NCBI GenBank assembly: GCA_030704615.1 | Contig: CM060733.1 | Coordinates: 41,230,001 to 41,294,000 of the forward strand | From: Takakia lepidozioides | Lineage: Eukaryota; Streptophyta; Takakiopsida; Takakiales; Takakiaceae | DNA length: 64,000 nt | Direction: 5' to 3' | In this document: piece after piece, positions 45,355 through 54,800 of the stretch | Numbering within the stretch: the stretch's first letter is position 1 | Layout: each line of letters starts with the position of its first letter | The notes under the pieces: generated by a model | The model's input: the letters and a program-made list of their open reading frames with translations, nothing else | Told to the model about the DNA's origin: nothing | Database searches by the model: none | Position numbers and translations under genes: made by a program

Positions 45355-46110
45355 TCACAGGAGCTCTCATTCTGGTGTCTAATCCAGAATGAACAGGCTG
45401 CCTTGCGATGTCCTGCCTGATTACAATAGTAACACAGTTCTTCACCATTGGGTCCTCGCCCTTGGTCTGCTCTAGGATTATTTCTGTAATCCTGATTCCC
45501 TGTCTGGTAATTCCCCCTTGGATTACCCTGATAGTTGCCCCTAGAATTTCCTTGGTAATTCCCTCTTGGATTACCTCTCCCTTCCATACCTTTGTTATAA
45601 CCACCGGGCCTACCATAGTGGTCCTGATCACTGTTTCTTCTTGGCTGGGGCTGCACTTGATGCACCCTTACTTGCCTAGGTTCTCTAGCTGCTGTCCTTC
45701 TGTTGTAGTAACAATTCTCAGTAGAATGGTTATCCATTTTACAGATAGTACAATGTTTCTCCTTCATGTGGCATTCAGTGGTGGTATGGCCTTCATTCTG
45801 GCACTTTGCACACCAAACACCCTTCCTCCAATGTGTTGCAGCCTCTGTGGCATACTTCTTCAAGATTTCTTCTAATCTTTTCTCATAGTTATCCCTCTTC
45901 AACTTTTCCTTTCTCTTACTCTTCCTCTTCAGCTCCTGTTCTTCTTCCTCATCTGACTCATCCTCAGAGTCCTCATCATCATTTTTTTTCTCTCATGAGC
46001 ATTCCCAATTGCTCAATTCGGTTTGCTGTTTCAAATGCCTCCTCCACTGTATTATGGGGTAACATAACCAAATTCAAAGATTGTTGGCCGAGCAATTGTT
46101 GTATGGGACG
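45351..46110 (-). pseudogene. gag C-terminal part of the minus-strand gypsy element, zinc knuckles
   Basis: The region 46110-45903 still reads VEEAFETANRIEQLGML and an acidic DEEEE stretch. The frame 45902-45351 contains CAKCQNEGHTTTEC (CX2CX4HX4C), CTICKMDNHSTENC (CX2CX4HX4C) and CYYCNQAGHRKAAC, so three zinc knuckles. Between the second and third is an Arg/Gly/Asn-rich tandem (NPRGNYQGN units). The capsid N terminus is missing, as similarity starts abruptly near 46110. Confidence 0.75.
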
Positions 46111-46780
46111 CTAACTACTTTCCACCACTTTGAAGATGGGATTTGTTCTTGTGGTGATTACTGGTGAAATGATGTTTTCTTGGAAAGATGCGAGTGTCTT
46201 GCTTCATTCATTGATCCGTGACGTAGCTACTCACACCATCCACCATTTCCCGAAAGTATTGACCATGATGTACTGTTGAGTGCATTTCTTGTGCCATAAA
46301 TCCACAGGAAATGATAGTGGGGTCTACTCAGTCAGCCCATAATTGCACTTGACTGAAGGGGTGATTTTTGACTGATTCTGGGGACAATGGATGGAAATCA
46401 GAGTGCTGTCCTAATTCTGGGTTTGGGTGGTGGAGCTTCTCCAAAGCTTCAAGATGGAAGTGAATACGAATTTTAATGAGCTTGATGAGAGGGGCAGCAC
46501 TGTGCACAAGTTTGTTCAGCATCTTAAATTTGGACATGTTGTTTGTTTCTCATGGTGTGGCTTTGGATGGAGCCCTTGACGAACTTGCATGAATATTGTC
46601 AAAAGCTAGCCTTAACCCACCAAGATCCAATCCCATGGTGGATGCTTGAAAGTTCATATAGTGAATGTAAGGGTATTTGGGTATGTTGTTATTGGTTGAT
46701 GCGGCTTGTGAAAATTGAACATTGAAATGCAGATCCGCCATTTTTCTTCCAGAAAAAAACAAAACACGGGATCTCTGCAT
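46111..46780. other. No gene recognised
   Basis: Flank of the truncated gypsy element. Incidental frames only. Confidence 0.4.
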
Positions 46781-46877
46781 GTAACGCCGTGGGGATGACC
46801 CACCCTTTTTTTGTGAAAAACTGAACGTAGTTCTCAGAATTCGTCGCTAGTAGTGCGGAGCAACGCGAAGCCCTAGT
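46781..46877 (+). mobile_element. Candidate Helitron-like 3' terminus, copy 2
   Basis: Second copy of the segment at 25558-25650, with about 88% identity by eye. It ends at the same GAAGCCCTAGT, with unrelated sequence on the right. The upstream part (before GCCGTGGGG) is not shared, so the two copies have only the 3' ~95 bp in common, as expected of divergent members with a conserved terminus. Confidence 0.4.
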
Positions 46878-46913
46878 TTGTCTAGTACGGTTCTTCTTCC
46901 ATGAATATAAAAT

Positions 46914-46999
46914 CGTATAGCCCACTGGTAATGGGCACATACCACCTTAGAAGTAATTGTGGGTTCAATCCACCAATTGGTGTCACAGACATATCCACC
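46914..46999 (+). repeat. tRNA-derived SINE-like head, diverged copy
   Basis: TATAGCCCACTGGTAATGGGCACATACCACC...TTGTGGGTTCAATCCACC...GGTGTCACA parallels 50546-50620 closely. It has an A-box-like TAGCCCACTGGT, a B-box-like GGGTTCAATCC and the same GGTGTCACA end. It lies just after the Helitron-like terminus. Confidence 0.55.
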
Positions 47000-47079
47000 T
47001 TCCAGCTGGAAGGCAGTAGCCTTTTCGGAGTGAAGAGACACCATTATTTACGTTTCTTTTAGAATGCATCATACTTTTT

Positions 47080-47640
47080 CTTAGATTACAATCGTACAAT
47101 CATCTGATATCATGTATATATAGACATATGCACATATAATATAGACATATGTGTTTATATATGCATATGTATATATATATGATGCCTTTTGAAGGAAGCA
47201 TAAATTATGGTGTCTCTTAACCCCAAATGGCTATTGCCTTCCGATAGGAATGTGAATGTGGAGACATTCGTATCATGTGCATATCTATGGTGCATTGGTA
47301 CACAAAATTGTTGAGATGACATTGGGATCATCTGTTGAAAATATGTGCATGGAAATATGCTTGATAAAATTCACTGTTGTTTAAATAATCACTTTAAAAT
47401 TTAACCATTTTTATCAAAATGTGATTCATCTTTCACATGAATATACAATTTGCAAGGTAACATGTCGTATGATCTATGCATCTAAGATACAAAGGTTTGA
47501 GATGATAGTGGAGATAATGCTTTGAAAAAATGTTAAGAAATGTAGATTAAAAGAAATCTGAAAATGCCCATGTAAATATCTCAGTTCATATATTAATCTT
47601 GGGCTCTCATTTTAAGATAATAGCATCTTCAATGTGCATG
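47080..47640. other. AT-rich sequence with TATATG microsatellite
   Basis: Contains ATATATATG runs (47110-47185), including TATATATATGATGCC, reminiscent of the (TA)n-anchored repeats at 16739 and 34990. No gene was recognised. Confidence 0.4.
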
Positions 47641-47654
47641 TGGGCCCCGCTAGT

Positions 47655-47935
47655 ACTGCCCATGGGGTCACCTCATAAGCGGAGCGCCCATCCACCGGGT
47701 CCGCCGGATGGTCCATTGGACAGTCCAGTCCGTTCTGGAGAGTCTGCTGGAAGGTCCATCCATTCTGCAGAATCCGATGGACCCACAATCCACTGGAGAG
47801 GGTCCACTCTGTAGAGTCCGCTAGAAGGTCCACTCTCCAGTGCAGAGTGGACTCACTCTGCAGAGTCTGCTGGAAGGGTTTGCACAGTTTGCTGGACCCA
47901 TAGTCCGCTGGAGGGTCTGCCGCCGTAGAAGAACA
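47655..47935. repeat. Degenerate repeat of TCCGCTGGA / TCCACTCTGCAGAG words
   Basis: TCCGCTGGANGGTCCA, GGTCCACTCT and CTCTGCAGAGT recur in both orientations, giving several small hairpins. The 117-codon minus-strand frame across it has only repeat-derived content. Confidence 0.6.
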
Positions 47936-48008
47936 AGGACTTAGGAAAATTTCAGAAAGAACCAATATCCAAAATGTTTAATTAATAAACACATTTAAAA
48001 AAGAAGAT

Positions 48009-48110
48009 AAAAGGGACAGAGGCCTTTTTTATCAAATTAATAGAGAAAATGTCAACATCAGTGGAAAAAATAACCACTGCATGGGTTGTGAAGGCTTACT
48101 GCGGGGAAAC
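48009..48110 (-). repeat. LINE 3' end in inverse orientation
   Basis: The complement matches 25022-25118 (TGCANTGGTTATTTTTTCCA and AGGCCTCT words). No attached ORF in the same orientation is visible, so it is a solo, strongly 5'-truncated LINE copy. Confidence 0.65.
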
Positions 48111-48559
48111 TTTCCCGTGATCCTAGCATACCAGCTACTAAAGTAAGAAGAGCAAGTGAGGGAAAAGCAAAGAGCTGAGTGAAGAGGCTGAATCGTCTAC
48201 GTACTAAGATCTAAGTCAGGGGGTCCGAGGTGCTTTGAAGGTGAGCCAAAGGATGTGGTTAAAAGACATAGGATAGTAGAAAATCAGAGAGAGAAAGCTA
48301 GGTAACCAGAAGGTAGAGATTCCGGCTGCCACCGATCATAGTACTATGGAGATAGCGTATCAGCCCAGCAGATGATTGAGGGTCCCTGTGAAGTGCATTG
48401 GAGCTGAAAGAAAATGCTGGGGGTTGAAGAACCACAGAGATCCAGAGGTCCCGAGATAAGTGATCTCGAGCTTTCTTGTGACGCCAGTTGAAGTCTGCCT
48501 CCTCCCCTTCACCAGGGGACTTCCCATTGAGGGGGGATGGAGTTCTGCTAGGTAATCTG

Positions 48560-49900
48560 CAAGTTGGGAAGACAGGTGCCGAACACTCAGCCTTTGCCCC
48601 AGGACTATCAGGTGATAAAGTACCCAGTGTTCAATTTTTGTCAGGTGATAATGTGTGTTGGGCAACCTCTCTTTGCAAATTTCAATATGGACTCTACAAC
48701 TCTCATAAACCAGTCTCCAAGGTTGGCCTTTTGGGAAGGACATGGATTCACACACGTTGCCAGCATCAGATCTCAAAACTAGTTCCTCTCGGAAGAGACA
48801 GTAGTTGCTGAAGTGGTGGGCAGAAAGAGGGTAAGAGCTTGGGGCACCATTCTTGCAAACATCCCGCATTAATACATGCTTCCTATTTTGGACGATACGA
48901 ATGGACCTACCATGACCCCCACCTGGATGGCCTCTCCCAAGCCCAATCAAACAGTCATTCTGGTGCTCTCCTTTTGTGACAAGATGGCAACAGGCCTGGG
49001 CTTTAAGGCTGATATGGAAGACCATCTCTATAGATAGTTATCTACAAGGCTTCGTTGAAATGGACAAATCGACCTTGTTCCACATTAGGGTATTGGATGA
49101 GAAAGGGAATGTTAACCCAATCCCACCCCGAGGACGGGACATCGTATGGGCTCGGCACAATTTTTTTATATGGTTTCTCACCTGCCCACTGGCAGACCTG
49201 CAGTTTGACCCCAGAGAGTGGAACTGGATGGATAGACACCATTCCCCTTTCTTTGCTTTTTTAGTTAAATTGGGTTACACTCTCCTCGACCCAGCCAGAT
49301 CTTTCCTATCCAAATGGTGCTCAAAATGGGATTACCAACACTTCACCCAAACAGATTGGGACAAAATCTGGAAAAATGTCTAGAGGAAAGACCGTGCAGC
49401 TAAGATTTCAGGTTTCTTGTGGAAGCTCACGCCACAGGCCAAGATACTGCTTGTTAGACAAAAAACACATGAAGACCAACCTTTATGCTCTATTTGCAAT
49501 GCACAACCTGAACACTCCCTCGTGGTCTGCAATTTGTCAAGGAAGGTCTGGCAGATGGTGCTCTCTTTCTACTCCAATTGGAGTCTCTTTCCTACCCCAC
49601 CACCCCCACTCCTCATGTTGCTCAATTTCATGCCTGCATGGTTTCAGAATATATGCGATGTGTGGGCTTCATTGAGAGCACTTACCTTGTGGAAGATGAG
49701 GTGTGCTTGGGCTTTTTAGGGCAAACCCCCCAGGGGCAGATCTGTTTAGCTTTTATTATGATCTGCTGACTGAGGGGAGGAAAGCTTGGGATTCTGTGTG
49801 TGCAGCTATTCCCATAACTTCAAAACAATGGGGCAGGAAGCTGCTTCATACATATTATTCATTGCTCTTAACCATCACACTACCCATTGCATTATGAGAA
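48560..49900 (+). pseudogene. LINE ORF2 C-terminal remnant, second copy
   Basis: Frames switch repeatedly. QPLFANFNMDSTTLINQSP...AFWEGHGFTHVASIRS matches the copy at 23306. ADLQFDPREWNWMDRHHSPFF corresponds to ADLQFDPYEWNWMDKKHSPFF at about 23860. Then a zinc-binding segment with CSICNAQPEHSLVVC. The endonuclease and polymerase core are missing. The copy is older than or as decayed as that at 22-25 kb, with at least three frame breaks. The minus-strand 221-codon frame here is a shadow. Confidence 0.75.
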
Positions 49901-50299
49901 CCTTGAAACTATTTAATATTTTATCTGCATTGTTAGCGCCTACAGACAGGTCATGGGCCCCTCTTGGCTGGGACCTACCGCAGTGTACCGGCTTGCTCCT
50001 ACTCACAAGCGGACCCTACCATGGGTAGAAGCACTCCCACCCTCCATGGCCCTCTATGCTACACATGGGCCCTGCCGAAGGCACATGCGCTATTATCTTA
50101 TAATGAGAAGCTTAATGGTGCCAAATGGAGAGATCAGGGACACCTACATTAGATGTTTGATCAACAAAATAGACAAATGTGTTTAAACTTAGTTAAGTCC
50201 TAAGCACCAGCCCAACAATGGTGCATAGTGGCATGGATAATGCCATAACTTCCTACCCTGAATCATCCACATTATCTAACCTTACAAACATGTCCCTAC

Positions 50300-51146
50300 C
50301 GGTGTTGTGCGGGTCCGGGTTTTGAAGGCGGGTTAGGATCCGGGTTACCCGGACCCGTGCTATCACAAAAAACCCGGACCCTAACCCGGATCCTAACCCG
50401 GATTCATTTCTAAAATGAACCCGGAACCGGACCTGCCTGCTGGGTCTAGAACCTGTTAAACCCGCTACCCCTGGGCCAATGTAGCGGGTCAGGGTCCGGG
50501 TCTTAAATTTAGATGGGGCATGCGGGGTCCACCTTAGATTTGGTAGGTGTGTAGCACAGTGGTAATGCACATACCACCTCAAAAGCGGTTGTGGGTTCAA
50601 TTCCCGGAGTGGTGTCACAAAGTTGTGCCCTCTGGGACCATAATTTAAAGGAGACGTCATATATTATTATTATGCCAGATCCACACATCCATGCTATAGT
50701 GATCTACCCTTGAGGCATATTACTATTCTTAACATGTTTAAAGAATTGATATTGAAAAATAGAAAATGGAACTCAAACTTAATTTAATTCTTATTCATGG
50801 TATACATATTCATATTCATGGTATATTTTGAAGGAATGTCTCTTAAAATAAAATTCATTATTAGGATTTAAAGTTTTTTCCAGCCAAAATCCCTAATTAA
50901 TCTTAATTTTCTAATTTATTTAATCAATAAATTAGGACCTGATCCGAACCCGTGAACCCACTAATATTTCCCAACAACTACCCAGACCCTAACCCGAATC
51001 CGTGTTGACAAACCCGGACCCGAACCATCCGGATTTTCCAAATTTCAATTTCAAAAACCCGGATCTGGACCCGGACTTGGCTCCGAAAAAAAACCCGCAC
51101 CCGGACCCGGTGGGTTCCTTAAAAAGGCAGAACCCACACAACACTG
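50300..51146. mobile_element. Non-autonomous hAT-like element with 8-bp target duplication
   Basis: The left end CGGTGTTGTGCGGGT and the inverse of the right end CAGTGTTGTGTGGGT form terminal inverted repeats with two differences in 15. GTCCCTAC stands immediately outside both ends (50292-50299 and 51147-51154), a perfect 8-bp duplication as made by hAT transposases. Both subterminal zones are crowded with CCCGGACCC/GGGTCCGGG words. No transposase is present. A SINE-like head lies inside at 50546. Confidence 0.8.
50546..50640 (+). repeat. tRNA-derived SINE-like head
   Basis: GGTGTGTAGCACAGTGGTAATGC carries an A-box-like TAGCACAGTGG. TTGTGGGTTCAATTCCCGG carries a B box within a convincing T arm (GGG-TTCAATT-CCC). 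It continues to GGTGTCACA and a TCTGGGACCATAATTTAAA tail. A full cloverleaf is not convincing, so it is more likely a SINE or pseudo-tRNA than a functional tRNA gene. Confidence 0.5.
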
Positions 51147-51167
51147 GTCCCTACCTACTACGTAAAG

Positions 51168-51453
51168 GAATTTGGGGGCAGATTATGCCTTTTTTGAGGC
51201 AAATTAAGAAGCGGAAGATGGTCGCGCTCCAGGGTGGTAACGCATTCTGTATTCATACCGTTTGACTCTTATGATGGGCCGTTTGACTTTTAGCAGCTCA
51301 TTATGGCCGGCAGCCAATCATAATCTGCCCCCAAAATCCTCTACACCAAATAACGGGTTGGGATTGGCACATTATGCCTCCCCGTCCGCCATCACGCTCG
51401 CCCGCGTAGAGGCTCCCATTGGGAGGCATAATGTGCCAATCCCAGCCCGTTAT
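51168..51453. repeat. Two hairpin-forming inverted repeats upstream of the IBR3-like gene
   Basis: TTTGGGGGCAGATTATG (51171-51187) pairs with 51319-51335. A second, 33-bp near-perfect pair (51350-51382 with 51421-51453, one mismatch; core GGGATTGGCACATTATG) sits 3' of it with a 38-bp loop. They may be parts of a MITE. They lie 420-700 bp upstream of the gene's first ATG. Confidence 0.75.
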
Positions 51454-51873
51454 CTAGTACATCCATATGCCTCTGAATTACACAAACTTTCACCGTTGCA
51501 ATTGGCAGATTATAAAAAAACCAAAACGTGGTTTTTCCACATGGACTCCAAGATTATTGCCATACATTTTTTTCACACTTTGGTGGCAGCCAGAGATATT
51601 TTTGATAACACTGAAGAGCCATTAGACCCGAATGTTTCTGTTGCTGACCGTCTCGTTGATGCTGTACGTACATACGTATGTAGTATGGTCCGATCGACAC
51701 CCATGTATCTGTACAGTCACAGTGACTTGGCCGCCTGTAAATGCTGTCCCATTTTTGTTTGTAAATTATGTAGAGGCACCGAGCGCGTTCCCGGGCAAGA
51801 GAACGCGGGTGGGCACGCGCGTGGGGAGAGGCATTGGCGATGCGGGAGCGAGGAGCGGTGCAGTGGAGGTTCA

Positions 51874-54800
51874 ATGGCGATGGTGGTGCCGGTGGATCCT
51901 GCGCACCAGTTCGACCATCGTGTGCTGCTGCGCTACTTGCAAGCATCCATCCCCGGCTTCCCGCCCCCTCCTGCAACACTTCAAGTATTCCAGGTGAATT
52001 CTGGACCTTGCGTCTCCGTGGTATCTTTTGGCACTTGCATAGGCCTCCGGAAGGTCCATGAATTTCGGTTTTCTCACGATGTGAGTGCGTGCAGTTTGGG
52101 CATGGGCAATCGAACCCCACCTTTTTGTTGAAATTGGAGCTGGATGGTTCTCAGCATCGCTTTGTGCTTCGCAAAAAACCACCTGGAAAACTTCTCCAGT
52201 CCGCGCATGCTATTGAGCGTGAATACCAGGTACCCATCTTTGATGAAAATGGAAGAGGATTACGTAGATCCAGATGTGGAAGGGGAATTAGTGACAAGTC
52301 ATTTGTGGAGCTCAGGAGTCTCACCAAATTGGAGAAACTGTGAAACGCCGGTGCAGAGTTTTAATTTTGACAATTGGTGTGAGGCTTGCAGGTTCTAGCA
52401 GCATTAGGGGATGGCAAGTCAAAGGTACCCGTTCCACGCGTGTATTGCTTGTGCGAAGATTCGAGCGTGATCGGCACCCCCTTTTATGTCATGGAGCACC
52501 TGCAGGGCCGTCTTTTTGTGGACCCTTCTCTACCAGTTTGTGTCTATCTCCTCCATTTACCATTTCTTTGGGCTCTTCTGGTCCTCTTGAATGTATACTT
52601 CTGTAAAATGCTTTGATGGCGGTTATGTCGCTAGTCTGACTGTAAGATGCAAGTCGAGCTAGATGAATCATGAATCAGTGGGCTTGGCCTTGTTGTTAAC
52701 AAAATATGGATGACTCAGATTCTCAAGGACGAGGAAGCTAGTATTTGGTGATGATGGTTGACCCTCTCCCTGCTTTCTCAACCCTCCTTTCTCTTGCCAA
52801 GGAGTTGGTGACATTACTTAATCTCCCAAAGCTTTTATGCAAAAATGGATTCTGTTATTTGTCTGTTGCATGAGAAGTGCGATATCTGAATTCTTCTTTT
52901 GGGGAGCTGTCATCAACAGGGGATCAACCCAGAGGAACGGAGAGCCATTTACCACGCCATGGGCATGACTTTAGCGGCCATCCATTTAGCTGATGTGGAT
53001 GCCATTGGTTTGGGTCGGTATGGTCGCAAAGATAACTACTGCAGACGACAGGTTTGGACCTCCTTTCAGGCCTGACTGTCCATTGAAGAAACACATTGTG
53101 TATGAAAGTTTGGCTATCTAGGCACAATTCCCCTCTCGTAGATTGCCCAGTAAATAGTTTTGAAAGAGGGAATTTGTGCTTAGCTGAGCAGCAGCAGCTT
53201 TTCCACCAACCTGAGTACAATGTCGCATGCAAATTCGCAGATTTGGTGAAACCTTCAGTCGAATGGTTATTTTACAGGGTCAGTATCGAATTTTCCAGTT
53301 ATGTCTATCCTGTTTGTTGTTGGTGTAGGTGGAAAGGTGGGCTGCCCAGTACAACTTGTCAACTGGTGAAGGAAAGCCTGACCCAGATCCAAATATGCTC
53401 GTAGTCATCCAGTGGCTCAAGGAGCACATCCCAGCAGAAGACAGAGTGGCAGGCCAGAGGACGGGACTTGTGCATGGAGATTTTCGAATTGACAACCTTA
53501 TCTTCCATCCTACAGAGGTATGTTCTAAGAGGTCACATCCGTTGAACCTTAGAACTCATCTAATGGAAATTGTCTCTTTAACCAGCTATTTGAGAGAGAA
53601 GTTTGTCCCTGTATGCCTTGTGTCTGGCAGTTTTGACGCCACCTACTTTCGCAATCTGTATTGACACGGGGGTTGTTTTAGCAGTATGCAAATTAAGAGG
53701 AAAATGAACACTGAAATTATGATTGGCTGCCCGCAAGTGCTACAGGCATTTTGGGTACAAATCCCATCAGCTCTAGAAAGGATAGTATTTCACAGGGACC
53801 ATATTCAGCAGGCATGTCAGAAGCAATATTCAAATGGAAGGGGGTCATTGAATACACATCTTATTCTCTTTGCTCTATGTTGTCAGTTTGTTCAACCTTG
53901 TCTTATGGGCCATTGTATCCCTCTGGATGTTGTAGAGTTTCTTTCTTTCTCTCTCTCTTTTATCTTTTTTTTTTCCTTTCTATACAAGAAGTGTTGAAGT
54001 GCCGGTTACTGGCATGGCAGGCACGAGTAATGGGGGTCCTTGATTGGGAGTTGTCAACACTTGGAAATCAAATGTCGGACATTGCATACAACTGTCTGGT
54101 GTGTATCTTTGTCACTTGAGATCAGGGGGTCTCACCTCTGTCGAGAACCTGATTCTATGCTATTTGGGACAGACCTATTCGGCTTGGCTTTCCTACAAGT
54201 GACGATTTTTTTGTAATGCCTCTGGTCCTACGTAGGATGTGTTCCAGAGATGATTGTGTAGTCGACGTTTTTTGTTTCCAAAGTTTGATCTGGTGCTTTC
54301 TGCTATCGAAATTTAGTGGCAATGTTGGATGGTGCAGCCTTTTGTTGTGAAGAACAGTGAGAGTCCTGCAGCAAAGTACGGTATAAGTGATGAACATCCA
54401 CAAGGGATTCCTTCCTTACCAGAGTATCTCGACGATTATTGTCGGGCAGCAGTGAGTACCAGTTTGTTTTGCTTGGTGCTCTATCTCTGTTACTCTTGAA
54501 CGTGCAGCTGACCTGCTCATGTTAAAATACAACATTCGTAGGATAGGACTCCAGAATGTTGACACTTAACTAGAGCTGTGTATCAGGAGATTATCCTCTA
54601 CTAGCAAAGTTCGTTCTCAGGAATGCTGATGGGGGCACGTAGATTCACTTGAATGAGAGAGGCATTTTGTTCAAAAGACTGCTCTATGCAGCAGGGCTGA
54701 ATATGTGACAGAGGTGTATTTCATGTGATACTCTCACATTTGAGAAATCTGATTGAGCTACTTTTAATGGGGAACCTTCAGGTCGCAAAATGTGATGAGC

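Larger units (their letters stand above)
37816..46110 (-). mobile_element. Ty3/gypsy element on the minus strand, truncated at both ends
   Basis: Order on the minus strand is partial gag, protease, RT-RNase H, integrase, then 3.5 kb of additional ORFs. PR-RT-RH-IN order defines Ty3/gypsy. Long extra coding sequence after integrase is a feature of the Tat/Athila group, which I infer here. The gag N terminus is cut near 46110, and I found no LTR pair, primer-binding site or target duplication. ORFs are separated by single stops, and some are still several hundred codons long, so decay is moderate. Confidence 0.8.

Noticed and set aside
47612-47965. 117-codon minus-strand ORF
   Set aside because: It is encoded by degenerate TCCGCTGGA repeats and shows no protein motif.
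48360-49025. 221-codon minus-strand ORF
   Set aside because: It overlaps the plus-strand LINE ORF2 remnant and is a shadow frame without recognisable motifs.
50546-50640. Functional tRNA gene
   Set aside because: The T arm is good but acceptor and anticodon stems do not pair well, and a diverged relative at 46914 with the same extended 3' part points to a SINE.
50300-51146. Telomere-like CCCTAA/CCCGGACCC repeats suggesting an interstitial telomere
   Set aside because: Words are irregular and mostly CCCGGACCC, confined to a unit with hAT-type inverted ends and an 8-bp duplication.
53096-53404. Additional exon of the IBR3-like gene between exons 4 and 5
   Set aside because: Exon 4 ends in CRRQ and exon 5 starts VERWAAQY, which join in frame as the family expects. 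The intervening frame has no conserved residues.
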